Shown here in pieces: positions 1 to 10,812 of a DNA stretch of 64,000 nt. The notes beneath the pieces are model-generated. The model saw nothing but the letters and a program-made list of their open reading frames with translations. It was not told the origin of the DNA and did not search any database. The first letter of the stretch is position 1; each line of letters opens with the position of its first letter. This DNA is from Pleurodeles waltl (taxonomy: Eukaryota; Chordata; Amphibia; Caudata; Salamandridae): positions 1,058,268,423 to 1,058,332,422 of the forward strand of contig NC_090443.1 of NCBI RefSeq assembly GCF_031143425.1. The letters are read 5' to 3'. The translations under genes and the position numbers were made by a program.

Positions 1-173
1 CGGCGGTCACCGCCAACAGACAGGCGGCAGACAATGTACCGCCCACCCTATCACGACCCACCAATCCGCCACCTTTTCCGGGGCGGGAGCACCGCCGATA
101 AAAACACGGCAGAAACAGACATTTTCAATGGAAAACGCTCACCTCGAGACACACCACGCGGAATCCGGACAGC

Positions 174-256
174 ATGGAACCCGAATTGAACATCATACCT
201 GCTCTCGTCTACCTGCTCATCTACCACGAGTACGAACTCCGACGCAGACGTCAACG
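174..256 (+). CDS. Harbinger transposase, exon 1 (candidate)
   Basis: An ATG at 174 opens a 27-codon exon: a Leu/Ile/Val/Tyr-rich stretch followed by a basic tail with four consecutive Arg. It ends in CAACG followed by a GTGAGT donor at 257. The split phase (two bases of a codon) matches exactly the only good acceptor in front of the transposase body, TTCCTAG at 6139-6145. A short hydrophobic-then-arginine first exon is what I would expect for salamander Harbinger transposases, though that comparison is from memory. The implied intron is 5.9 kb and contains tandem repeats and an antisense gene. It could alternatively be untranslated leader. Confidence 0.5.
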
Positions 257-739
257 GTGAGTACTGCACCTACGACACACGGGAGGGGGGAGGACGAAAG
301 GTTACGGGCACACACATATGCGACCCCCCCAATATGTACACACCAATGCAGAGCAACAAGTCACAGTGACACCACCCAAACACCTGTAAAAAATACAATG
401 ACACAACCAAATTTAGAATAAATATTTATGTACAAAAAATTCTCCTGAAAATTATTGACCAACCGTGATAAATATTTACAAAAAAAATAAATATATACAC
501 ATCAGTGTATAACTGAAGTAACAAGTCCTGCACATCCTACGAATCTAACATGTCCGTGGGCCAATGTTTTGCGAAACAAGGGCAAAGCCCACACAGGAGA
601 CCTGAGTCCTTTGGAGAGAACACTGCAGGGGCATCAGATGTTAAAACTACAGGCACCGAAGGGGGAAGGGAAGGGGGTGGCACCACAGCCACATGAGTCC
701 ACGACGCCAGATCCACGAGGAGCCACCATGGCCACTGCA
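257..739. other. No gene seen; AT-rich stretch inside Harbinger
   Basis: Between the candidate exon 1 donor and the first tandem array. 400-520 is strongly AT-rich with several AATAAATATTTA-like words. Short frames here look like chance. Confidence 0.5.
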
Positions 740-965
740 CCATCCTGGGGAGTGCAAAGCCACAGTCTCTCAAGTCTCTACAGTGGGTGGGCTGCCCACT
801 GTTCAATCCTGGGGAGTGCAAAGCCACAGTCTCTCAATGTCTCTTCAGTGGGTGGGCTGCCCACTGTACCATCCTGGGGAGTGCAAAGCCACAGTCTCTC
901 AAGTCTCTACAGTGGGTGGGCTGCCCATTGTACCATCCTGGGGAGTGCAAAGCCACAGTCCATCA
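740..965. repeat. 64-65 bp tandem repeat, about 3.5-4 copies
   Basis: The word ATCCTGGGGAGTGC recurs at 742, 806, 871 and about 935, a 64-65 bp period. Copies are over 90% alike by eye and end in GTGGGTGGGCTGCCCA. It lies in the proposed transposase intron. Confidence 0.9.
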
Positions 966-1029
966 GGTGGATGACAGTCTCCACTGGTCAAGGAGGAGGC
1001 ATGGTGGGCACAGTGAACCATAAACAGTG

Positions 1030-2615
1030 CCTGAGACGGCGGTTCCCAGCGGAGCGGTGCTTGACAGGAAGGGCCCAGCGGAGCGGTGCTTGCAGGAAGG
1101 GCCCAGCGGAGCGGTGCTTGAGAAGAAGGGCCCAGCGGAGCGGTGCTTGACAGGAAGGGCCCAGCGGAGCGGTGCATGAGAAGAAGGGCCCAGCGGAGCG
1201 GTGCTTGAGAAGATGGGCCCAGCGGAGCGGTGCTTGAGAAGAAGGGCCCAGCGGAGCAGTGCTTGCAGGAAGGGCCCTGTTCAGCGGTGCTTGAGATGAA
1301 GGTCCCAGCGGAGCGGTGCTTGAGATGAAGGGCCCTGTTCAGCGGTGCTTGACAGGAAGGGCCCAGTGGAGCGGTGCTTGAGATGAAGGGCCCTGTTCAG
1401 CGGTGCTTGAGATGAAGGGCCCAGCGGAGCGGTGCTTGAGATGAAGGGCCCTGTTCAGCGATGCTTGACAGGAAGGGCCCAGCGGAGCGGTGCTTGAGAT
1501 GAAGGGCCCAGCGGAGCGGTGCTTGAGAAGAAGGGCCCAGCGGAGCTTGAGAAGAAGGGCCCAGCGGAGCGGTGCTTGCAGGAAGGGCCCTGTTCAGCGG
1601 TGCTTGAGAAGAAGGGCCCAGTGGAGCGGTGCTTGAGAAGAAGGGCCCAGCGGAGCGGTGCTTGAGAAGAAGGGCCCAGCGGAGCGGTGCTTGCAGGAAG
1701 GGCCCTGTTCAGCGGTGCTTGAGATGAAGGGCCCAGCGGAGCGGTGCTTGAGATGAAGGGCCCTGTTCAGCGGTGCTTGACAGGAAGGGCCCAGTGGAGC
1801 GGTGCTTGAGATGAAGGGCCCTGTTCAGAGGTGCTTGAGATGAAGGGCCAAGCGGAGCGGTGCTTGAGATGAAGGGCCCTGTTCAGCGATGCTTGACAGG
1901 AAGGGCCCAGCGGAGCGGTGCTTGAGATGAAGGGCCCTGTTCAGCGGTGCTTGACAGGAAGGGCCCAGCGGAGCGGTGCTTGAGATGAAAGGCCCAGCGG
2001 AGCGGTGCTTGAGAAGAAGGGCCCAGCGGAGCGGTGCTTGAGAAGAAGGGCCCAGCGGAGCGGTGCTTGCAGGAAGGGCCCTGTTCAGCGGTGCTTGAGA
2101 TGAAGGGCCCAGCGGAGCGGTGCTTGAGATGAAGGGCCCTGTTCAGCGGTGCTTGACAGGAAGGGCCCAGTGGAGCGGTGCTTGAGATGAAGGGCCCTGT
2201 TCAGCGGTGCTTGAGATGAAGGGCCCAGCGGAGCGGTGCTTGAGATGAAGGGCCCTGTTCAGCGATGCTTGACAGGAAGGGCCCAGCGGAGCGGTGCTTG
2301 AGATGAAGGGCCCTGTTCAGCGGTGCTTGACAGGAAGGGCCCAGCGGAGCGGTGCTTGAGATGAAGGGCCCAGCGGAGCGGTGCTTGAGAAGAAGGGCCC
2401 AGCGGAGCGGTGCTTGAGAAGAAGGGCCCAGCGGAGCGGTGCTTGAAGGAAGGGCCCTGTTCAGCGGTGCTTGAGAAGAAGGGCCCAGCGGAGCGGTGCT
2501 TGAGAAGAAGGGCCCAGCGGAGCGGTGCTTGAGAAGAAGGGCCCAGCGGAGCGGTGCTTGAGAAGAAGGGCCCAGCGGAGCGGTGCTTGAGATGAAGGGC
2601 CCTGTTCAGCGGTGC
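1030..2615. repeat. 29-bp minisatellite, about 55 copies
   Basis: The unit is about 29 bp: a GCTTGAGAWGAAGGGCCC core followed by either AGCGGAGCGGT or TGTTCAGCGGT. Variants (CAGG for GAGAAG or GAGATG) recur in blocks, so a higher-order pattern is present. Because 29 is not a multiple of three and stops are rare, frames stay open by chance on both strands. It lies inside the Harbinger intron. Confidence 0.95.
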
Positions 2616-3101
2616 TCTTCTGCACGGCGGGCCCCCTTCAGCGGTGCTCTTCTGCACGGCGGGCCCTGTTCAGCGGTACCTGTCTTCACGGCGGGGCCCT
2701 GTTCAGCGGTGCTCTTCTCCACGGCGGGCCCTGTTCAGTGGTGCTCTTCTGCACGGCGGGCCCCCTTCAGCGGTGCTCTTCTGCACGGCGGGCCCTGTTC
2801 AGCGGTACCTGTATTCACGGCGGGGCCCTGTTCAGCGGTACCTGTCTTCACGGCGGGGCCCTGTTCAGCGGTGCTCTTCTGCACGGCGGGCCCTGTTCAG
2901 CGGTACTTGTCTCTTCGGAGGGGCCCTGTTCAGCGGTACCTGTCTTCACAGCGGGGCCCTGTTCAGCGGGGCTCTTCTGCACGGCGGGCCCTGTTCAGCG
3001 GTACCTGTCTTCACGGCGGGGCCCTGTTCAGCGGTGCTCTTCTGCACGGCGGGCCCCCTTCAGCGGTACCTGTCTTCACGGCGGGGCCCTGTTCAGCGGT
3101 G
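2616..3101. repeat. Related 31-33 bp minisatellite
   Basis: Alternating units GCTCTTCTGCACGGCGGGCC and TACCTGTCTTCACGGCGGGG, both joined to CTGTTCAGCGGT. The shared GGGCCCTGTTCAGCGGT half shows it derives from the neighbouring 29-bp array. Confidence 0.92.
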
Positions 3102-3147
3102 CCCGTGCAGTATGTCAAGGGAGTCAGACCTGGCCTGGACACCCTGC

Positions 3148-5696
3148 TCACTCGCCCTCCGACCGTGCAGTGTCAGGCCCCTTCGGGGACGGAGTCCTGG
3201 GCCCTTTGGTGTCGTCCCTTGCAGCCGGGATGGGGCTTGTGGGGCCCTCCTGCTCCGCACTCCTGGTGGTTGTCCTCTCCGCCCTGCTGTCCTTCCGCTC
3301 CTTAGATGGGGCTCTCGGGCCCTTGCCTCCCCTGGCTGTTGTGGCAGGTGAAGTGGCCGGAGTTACCTCCTTGGGGGCAGCCGTCTCTGTCCGCTCACGG
3401 CGGCCCTTCACTTTCCGGGTCCTCTTGCCTGGGGGGGGGGCTGGCTGTCCCCTTGCTGCTGACCGAAGTGTCACTGCCGCCAAAGGGTGGACTCCACAAG
3501 CCATGCACCACTTGCACCTTAGAAGCTGGGCTGGTGGTGGCTGAGGTGCCCTTGGGACTTTTCCCAGATGGAGGGGGTGGGTCAGGGGAGGGAAAGAGGT
3601 CAAGATTGGAGAGGTAATATTTCTTGGGACCAAGGTAAGGGGTAGGAGTAGTGGTGAGAGAAGTGGAGGAAGAGGATGTGGTTGTATGAGAGTCAGTTGT
3701 GCTGTCCTTGGGTGCAGGTGACTGGGACGTAGGCTGTCGTGAGGTGTTTGGCTGTTGTTTGGGTGTCTGCCTGCGTTTATGTGTCTTGGGAGAGGGGGTG
3801 ACAGACACAGTGGGAGAGGACACAGGGGACGTGTAAATGCCAGTGGGGGTGGTGACTGCAGGTGTGCGGACTGTAGTGGAGGGTGTGCTGGTGGTGGAAG
3901 AACTGGCTGATGTTCGTGTGCATGCAGGTGTGAGTGTGGATGTCACAGGGAGGGAGGAGGGAGACGAGGAGGACGGGGACACAGAGGTGGTAGTGACTGT
4001 TGATATGTCTGCACCTGGGTGTTGCTTGGGTGAATGCTTGTGTCTTCTGTGGTGCTTATGTTTGGATGAGCTGGCCTTGGGTGTTGAGGTGTGTGCAGGC
4101 TGGTCTGATGGTGTGGATGGGATAGGCTGAGGTACAGGAGACAGAGAAAGGGTGGAGGCAGATAGAAGAGGGAGACTGGAGACAGGGACAATGGCTGCCG
4201 TCAGTGCTGAGGCCAGAGCAGTGAACGCTCGTTGATGGGCAGCCTGACCCGAATGAATGCCCTCCAGGTAGGCATTGCTCCGATGCACCTCCCTTTCCAC
4301 CCCCTGGATGGCATTCAGAAGGGTAGTCTGCCCAACAATGACCGTCCTCACGAGGTCAATGAGCTCCGCACTGAGGGCAGCAGGGGTAACAGAGGCAGGG
4401 GCTGAGGTGCCTGGGGCGAAGGAGACGCGCGCCTTCCTGGCCGAGCGGCCACGGAGCGAAGACTGAGGGTCTGCTGGGAGGGCGGTGCTGGTGCGCTGGG
4501 TGGCGGATGTACCTGTTGTTGCGGGGGGCACAGATGTTGCCGCCACCGCTAGGGAGCTCCCAAACGAGGACGTGTCCGTGTCGCTGGTGTCTCCACCGGC
4601 CCCCGTTGTGGTGCTCCCTCTCGCCCTCCGGATCACTGGTGCCCTCGGTGTCTGTGTCAGTGCCCACCGGGGCCTGGTGACCTGCAGCTCCCTCATGCTC
4701 CGACGCCAAATCTCCTCCGCCTGATGATGCTAAAGCACAAGAAAAAAAAAGAATAAGGGTGGGGTGAGAAATAAAACAAAGTTGAGTGCATGCCTTATCA
4801 ATAACCTTTGCTGAGAGGACAGACACAGGTGCCTCATGCACTAAGTCGCGAACTTGGGGTACACTACTCAGTACTTCTGACTAGGCCAACAGGTCTAGGG
4901 ACAACAGACGCGCACATGGGTGATGCTGGAGCATGGGTAGCTGCACTTGGCACCCTACAGAGGTGGGGGGCGGGGGCACAGGGCCATGCCTAAGGGAGAG
5001 GACTACACTACAGAAAGCGCCCTGGCCTAATGTCACCCACAGCCCTCCTCCCCCACCCAGACGCCTCCACTGCGCATAAAGATAGGAGAATGTGCAGATA
5101 CTCACCCCCTTGTGTCTGCTGTGATGTCTTCAAGCGCCCATCCAAATCAGGGTAGGCCACCGCCAGGATCCGGGACATCAGGGGGGTCATGGTGCGACTG
5201 GCACCCCTCCTAGGTCGGGAGGCCATCCCCAGCAGTGTTTCTGCGGTCTTCCTCGTTCCGCGGCGGATGTCCTCCCACCTCTTGCGGCAGTGGGTGCCCC
5301 GTCTGTTGTGGACCCCCAAGTTCCGGACTTCCTTGGCGATGGCACGCCAAATATCGATTTTCTGATGGGCGCTCACCTGTTTGACATGTACAGGGTGGGA
5401 AAGAGGAAACGTCACATATCTGCATGTTTGGAGTACATGCCCCCCCCTCCCCAACCTTGCCATGGGTCCCATTCTCTCATCTGTTGTGCGTTGCACTCCT
5501 CATTTCCTCCCCACCCCACCAACTTACATCCCCCCCACACCACACAGGCATAACCCATTCAATGTGCACTGAGTGTACTCACCTGTTGGTCTGGAGGACC
5601 GTAGAGTAGCGCATACTGGGGGAGGACCCCATCCACAAGTTTGTCCAACTCTTCAGACGTGAAGGCAGGGGCCCTTTCCCCAGTCGCAGCAGCCAT
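3148..5696 (-). pseudogene. Harbinger Myb/SANT-like (MADF/trihelix-type) DNA-binding protein 1, three exons, frame-broken
   Basis: Harbinger elements encode a Myb-like partner that binds the transposon ends and helps import the transposase. Exon 1 runs 5696-5583 (38 codons, ATG at 5696, starting MAAATGERAPAF), followed by a GTGAGT donor. Exon 2 runs 5376-5106 after a CAG acceptor and carries the Myb/SANT core: SAHQKIDIWRAI, then R-x-G-x-H-C-R-K-R-W-E-D-I-R-R. Its donor is GTGAGT at 5105. Exon 3 begins at 4729 after TTTAG and the phase fits. Exon 3 encodes an acidic stretch, a helical segment near 4250-4340 and a very long Ser/Thr/Pro-rich tail. Two breaks are visible in exon 3: a frame change near 4617-4625, and a second at the run of ten G at 3431-3440, after which a basic tail continues to a stop at 3148. 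The second could be a homopolymer assembly error. Confidence 0.72.
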
Positions 5697-6145
5697 TGTC
5701 ACTTCCAGACCGAGTTCACAGCAGCACTTGCAGTATAGGTCCTCTCCTGTGGATGATCAGGTCTCGAGTGATTAAGCAGATATGAAATGGCGGTCACGCC
5801 CGCGGCGGTGCGTACCGCGACCTCCGGCGCACATCGTCATTGGCTCCTGAATCCCATAGGCTTCAATGTTAACCAATGCGTCTTCGCACAGCGGTCTTCG
5901 ACCGCCTACCGCCACGGTGTGCCCCGCCAGCGCAGTGACCTCACATCCCATTGTCCCACTTCACAGGTCAGGCATCCGCCATTTCAAGGGCCCACATGGC
6001 TTAATTTCTAATGCGTCACACAGGCCTAGGCCTTGCTATGGCACACATACAAACATAGCAACCCATACATTTACCTGTACTGTGCAAGCTGTGTTGTACG
6101 TACCTGTGAGTGGATTGACTCTGTACTCCATATTCTCCTTCCTAG
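5697..6145. promoter_or_regulatory. Divergent spacer between Myb-like gene 1 and the transposase exon
   Basis: GC-rich region with many CGGCGGT/ACCGCC words at 5787-5925, lying between the start of the - strand Myb-like gene (5696) and the + strand transposase exon (6146). It ends in a pyrimidine tract and TAG acceptor. A bidirectional promoter is plausible but no clear TATA box is seen. Confidence 0.35.
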
Positions 6146-7181
6146 GCACCGTCCGCTGGGACTTGCGATGAGAAGGAGGAATCCTCGCGTGTACCGGCCG
6201 CTGGTGGACCTGTCGACAATGGAAGAACGCAATATAATACTACGATACCGACTTGACCGAGCCACCATCCATGAACTGTGTGCCCAGCTGGAGCCAGCCC
6301 TGATGTCCCCCATCCGCCAACCCACAGGAATTCCCCCTCTAGTGCAGGTTCTGTCTGTCCTCCATTTCTTTGCAACTGGCTCATTCCAGACAACAGTGGC
6401 CATGTCATCTGGGATGTCTCAGCCTATGTTTTCCAAGATTTTGTCCAGAGTGTTGTCTGCCCTGATGAAACTCATGCAGAGCTACATCATTTTCCCAGAG
6501 GAGGGCGATTTGCCTACAGTGAAAGCTGATTTCTATGCCCTTGGACACATCCCCAACATCATTGGTGCAATTGAAGGGACCCATGTGGCTTTAGTCCCCC
6601 CAAATGACGATGAACAGGTGTACAGGAACAGGAAGAATTATCATTCTATGAATGTGCAGGTGGTCTGTTTGGCTGACCAGTACATCTCCCATATAAATGC
6701 CAAGTTCCCTGGGTCAGTGCATGACGCGTATGTTATGCGAAATAGCAGTGTTCCCTATGTGATGGAACAGCTACAGAGACAGCGTGTGTGGCTAATTGGT
6801 GACTCCGGTTACCCCAACCTGCCGTGGCTACTGACCCCAGTGAGAAATCCCAGGACCAGGGCAGAGGAACGGTACAATGAGGCCCATGGGCGTACTAGGA
6901 GGGTGATTGAGCGAACCTTTGGCCTCCTGAATGCCAGATTTAGGTGCCTGCATATGACTGGTGGATCCCTAATGTACTCACCAAAGAAGGTGTGCCATAT
7001 CATCGTGGCGTGCTGTATGCTTCACAACCTGGCTTTGCGACGCCAGGTGCCGTTCCTGCAGGAGGATGGTCCAGATGGTGGTGTTGTAGAAGCCGTGGAG
7101 CCTGTGGAGAGTGAAGAGGAGGAAGACTCAGAGGACGACACAGACAATAGGGACAGAGTGATACAACAGTATTTCCAGTGA
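6146..7181 (+). CDS. HARBI1-like: HARBI1-like DDE transposase, main exon
   Basis: Cut-and-paste transposase of the PIF/Harbinger superfamily (DDE_4 fold). The exon starts after TTCCTAG at 6145. If translation begins inside it, the first ATG is 6168 (337 aa); with exon 1 the protein is 372 aa, close to the roughly 350 aa of HARBI1. Visible landmarks are an N-terminal helical region, the first acidic motif IEGTH (codon at 6573), FPGSVHDAY, GDSGYP, and the last acidic motif in IERTFGLLNARF, followed by the typical CCMLHNL segment. The C-terminus is a long Glu/Asp tail. The first catalytic Asp (normally I-D-G/C-T-H) is Glu here, so catalysis is doubtful although the frame is intact. The next gene (7689-9061) is convergent. 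Confidence 0.88.
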
Positions 7182-7688
7182 CACACAGGTAAGAATCACC
7201 CACGCCATTTCACAATTGCTTATAGCCTCCTGCATCTGTACTTTCTGTATTTCCCACCAGATTTTTTGGGTTAATTTTTGGTTTTCCCTTCCCTTCTCAG
7301 TGCTGTATGACTCAGTGCCTGACTTCTGCTTGGTTTGCCCATGAACTACAGCGTATTGACATTGGTATGTTGTCATCACTAATTGACAGAACAGATATTG
7401 CACAGTAATATGTAATACATTTGTTAATAATACAGCATGACTCCAAAATGTTTTGTGTGCAAAATGTGATTTATTTACAGTGCTAGATATTGGTACATGT
7501 GATTCTAAGGGTGATGGGTGGGGGTGGAGTAATGTCCATGGCAGAGTCCAGTTCTCAGTCTCACAGGTGCATTGTCCTTTTGCCTGTGGAAGGATGGAGC
7601 AGAGGCAGTTCATGGTTGGACAGGGTGGCAATGTGGGACAGTGGGAAGACTTCAGGGGGTATGTCCTGCTGGCGGGGGTCTTGACATC
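7182..7688. other. Convergent 3' ends; no gene
   Basis: Spacer between the ends of the transposase (+) and Myb-like gene 2 (-). A polyadenylation signal for the - strand gene (AATAAA read on -, 7470-7475) lies about 215 bp past its stop. No clear + strand signal was found. Confidence 0.5.
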
Positions 7689-9061
7689 CTACTCTGTCGT
7701 TTTTTTGGATCTCAGGCTCCTCTTACGGGGTGGTTGTTCTTCAGCAGGAGGTGGGGTTCTGGTGGGCTGTCGTGGTGTTGGGGCCTCCTGTCCACTAGCG
7801 CCGGCGGAGGTGGTAGGCTGTTCCTGGTCCTGGCTAGTGACAGGGGCCCTGTGTGGTGCCACATGGTCCCGCAACGCGTCTTCTATCCTGTTGAGGGCCA
7901 GGACGATGGTCCCCATTGCGGTCCCGATGTTTCTCAGCTCCTCCCTGAACCCCATGTAGCGTTCCTCCTGCTGTGCCTGGATCTCAGTGAACGTGGCCAG
8001 TACCGTCGCCATCGTCTCTTGGGAGTGGTGGTAGGCCCCCATGAGGGTGGTGAGGGCCTCTTGGAGAGTGGGTTCCCTGGGCCTCTCCTCCCCCCCCCTG
8101 TCGCTGATTGACGTGTCCTAGAGACAGAGGCATGGGCCCGCTGGGTGGGAGCTGTGCTGGTGTTGGCAGAGGGGGTCGGGTCTGGTGTGGCCTGTGTCTG
8201 GGTGAGGGGAACCGACTGCCCAGAGGTCCCCGATGGTCCGGGCTGGTCATCAGGTTCACTGTCGACAGAGCTGCTGTCCTCACTGTGGGCCTGTTCCGGG
8301 GGTGGGATGGACATTTCTGGACCCTCCTGGCTGGTGTGTTGGCGTTCGGGTCCTGCATGGGGTAAGAGAGTTTGGTTATTGTTTCTGTGTGTGCAATAGC
8401 GTGCGTGTTATGGGTGCCCTTGTCCCCCAGTGCAGGCATTCCCTTGAGGGAGGTGTTGTGAGGGTAGTTAGTGGGGGGGGGGGGGTAAGTGCAGTGGTCA
8501 TGCTTAGGTGATGGGTGTGCATGGATTGTGTTGGCATGCAGGAGTTGGTGTTGGGATGGGTGGGTTGTGCTGGTGAGACATTGTCAGGGAGGATGTGTGC
8601 TGAGGGGTTGGGGGTGAGGGTGGGGTTGTGGGTTGGCATGCTGGTGGGGTGGGGGGGATATAGTAGTTGAGATTGGACTTACCAGAGTCCATTCCTGCGC
8701 CTACTCCAGCGAGGCCCTGAGGATGCAGGATGTTCAAGACCTCTTGCTCCCATGATGTAAATTCGGGAGGGGTGGGTGGGGGTCCGCCGCCAGTCTTCTG
8801 GACCGCGATGTTGTGCCTGGAGACCATCGATCGGACCTTCCCCCGTAGGTCGTTCCATCGTTTGCGGATGTCCTCCCTATTCCTGGGATGCTGTCTCACC
8901 GCGTTGACCCTGTCCACGATCCGCTGCCATAGCTCCGCCTTACTAGCTATACTGGTGTGCTGCACCTGTGAGCCGAAGAGCTGGGGTTCCACTCTTAGGA
9001 TTTTCTCCACCATGACCCGGAGTTCTTGGTCCGAAAACCGTGGGTGCCTTTGGGGTGCCAT
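7689..9061 (-). pseudogene. Harbinger Myb/SANT-like protein 2, two exons, frame-broken
   Basis: The start ATG at 9061 opens exon 1 (9061-8683): a Myb_DNA-bind_5-like domain with PRFSDQELRVMVE near the start and a R-x-N-R-E-D-I-R-K-R-W-N-D-L-R-G-K-V helix later. A GTAAGT donor is at 8682. Exon 2 starts at 8352 after CATGCAG, the phase matching. It continues through a Pro/Ser/Thr-rich linker, then a helical region (ATFTEIQAQQEERY, EELRNIGTAMGTIVLALNRI) and a basic end (RKRSLRSKK) before the stop at 7689. A change of frame is needed between the linker and the helical part; the run of nine C at 8090-8098 is the likely place. The fold type is the same as gene 1, but the sequence is clearly different. 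It is either a second accessory protein of this element or a remnant of another Harbinger. Confidence 0.7.
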
Positions 9062-9552
9062 GGGGTGGTGTGGGTGAGGTGTGGGGTGGTGTATGTGATG
9101 ATGAGTATGTTGGGGTGTGGTGCTTTGTGCTACTATGTGGTGTGTGTGATGGTGTAGTGTGCCTCAGTGTGTATTGCTATAGATTGTCTGCTGTGTCTCT
9201 CTCTCCTTCTCTCAGTAATTGTGGTCGTAGGGGTTTGTGGGTGATGTGGGTGGGTGTTTTATAGTTGATTGATTGTGTGGGAGTGGTGTGTGTATGTGTA
9301 TCAGGTGTGTGTATTTCAAATTGTCCAATGTGGCTGTGTTTTGGTGCTGTGTGTGTATTTTGAGCGCAGCGGTGTGTAGCGCCAATGGAATACCGCGTTT
9401 GAAAGACCGCCGCGTGGATTCGTGGGTCAGAATGGCATGGGCGTATTTCTGTTGGCGTGACGGTGGAGGTTTGGTCATCTCCAGTTTATCGCTGCCCGCT
9501 GATGTGGCGGGCTGCAGTGGAGGTCGGATTTTTTGAGGTTTGGCCGTTGTGG
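9062..9552. other. GT-rich spacer, no gene
   Basis: Upstream of Myb-like gene 2 (- strand). Strongly G/T-rich on + (TGTGGGTGTG-type words) up to about 9360, then GC-rich Harbinger subterminal sequence. Confidence 0.5.
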
Positions 9553-9652
9553 GTCAGAATGACCGTGGCGGCTTTCCGCGGCCGCGGCGGTGTTATGGCG
9601 GTCTTCTGACCGGCGGTAAGCGCCTTTTACCGCCGAGGTCAGAATGACCCCC
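9553..9652. repeat. Right terminal region of the Harbinger element
   Basis: GGGTCAGAATGACC occurs at 9553 and again as GGTCAGAATGACC at the very end, with CGGCGGT and ACCGCC words between. The boundary at 9652 is set by comparison with uninterrupted LTR copies. Confidence 0.75.
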
Positions 9653-10720
9653 TAACTGTCTCACTGAGGCTCTGCTATCCAGAACCTCAGTGGTTATGCT
9701 CTCTCATTTCTTTCCAAATTGTCACTAACAGGCTAGTGACCAATTTTACCAATTTACATTGGCATACTGGAACACCCTTATAATTCCCTAGTATATGGTA
9801 CTGAGGTACCCAGGGTATTGGGGTTCCAGGAGATCCCTATGGGCTGCAGCATTTCTTTTGCCACCTATAGGGAGCTCTGACAATTCTTACACAGGCCTGC
9901 CACTGCAGCCTGAGTGAAATAATGCCCACATTATTTCACAGCCATTTTCACTGCACTTATGTAACTTATAAGTCACCTATATGTCTAACCTTTACCTGGT
10001 AAAGGTTAGGTGCAAAGTTACTTAGTGTGAGGGCACCCTGGCACTAGCCAAGGTGCCCCCACATTGTTCAGGACCAATTCCCCGGACTTTGTGAGTGCGG
10101 GGACACCATTACATGCGTGCACTACACATAGGTCACTACCTATGTGTAGCTTCACAATGGTAACTCCGAATATGGCCATGTAACATGTCTAAAATCATGG
10201 AATTGCCCCCTCTATGCCATCCTGGCATTTTTGGTACAATCCCATGATCCCACGGGTCTGTAGCTCAGACCCGAGTACTGCCAAACTGCCTTTTCTGGGA
10301 TTTCACTGCAGCTGCTGCCGCTGCCAACCCCTCTGACAGGTTTCTGCCCTCCTGGGGTCAAGCCAGGCTTGTCCCAGGATGGCAGAACAAAGGACTTCCT
10401 CTGAGAGAGGGTGTTACACCCTCTCCCTTTGGAAAATGGTGTGAAGGCAGGGGAGGAGTAGCCTCCCCCAGCCTCTGGAAATGCTTTCATGGGCACATTT
10501 GTGCCCAATTCTGCATAAGCCAGTCTACACCGGTTCAGGGACCCCTTAGCCCTGCTCTGGCACGAAACTGGACAAAGGAAAGGGGAGTGACCACTCCCCT
10601 GACCTGCACCTCCCCTGGGAGGTGTCCAAAGCTCCTCCAGTGTGCTCCAGACCTCTGCCATCTTGGAAACAGAGGTGCTGCTGGCACACTGGACTGCTCT
10701 GAGTGGCCAGTGCCACCAGG

Positions 10721-10812
10721 TGACGTCAGAGACTCCTTCTGATAGGCTCCTTCAGGAGTTGCTAGCCTATCCTCTCTCCTAGGTAGCCAAACCCTCTTTT
10801 CTGGCTATTTAG
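10721..10812 (+). promoter_or_regulatory. LTR promoter module: TGACGTCA site and TATA-like word
   Basis: A perfect palindromic cAMP-response element, TGACGTCA, at 10721-10728, and GGCTATTTAGGG about 80 bp downstream. The same pair is kept in the other full LTR copies (about 53273 and 59376 on +, 50678 on -). The start site would fall near 10830, giving a long R region. Confidence 0.5.

Larger units (their letters stand above)
1..9652 (+). mobile_element. Harbinger/PIF DNA transposon, left end outside the window
   Basis: This block holds a HARBI1-type transposase (two exons, +) and two Myb/SANT-like genes (-). The GC-rich ends are full of CGGCGGT-type words, as is usual for Harbinger termini. 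The right end (…GGTCAGAATGACCCCC at 9652) abuts an LTR that is intact in other copies, for example at 17876 where the sequence reads GACTAACTGTC. The first bases after the element are TAA, the 3-bp target duplication known for Harbinger. The left terminal repeat and the left TAA copy lie before position 1, so the duplication is inferred from one side only. The coding genes carry several frame breaks and a changed catalytic motif, so the copy is probably inactive. Confidence 0.85.

Noticed and set aside
1030..3101. Regular 29-32 bp repeats resembling a CRISPR array
   Set aside because: There are no unique spacers, the units are directly adjacent, and the sequence is eukaryotic.
2583..3544. Gly/Pro/Ser-rich frames of 240-310 codons
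   Set aside because: They run through the tandem array into the antisense of Myb-like gene 1; repeat by-products.
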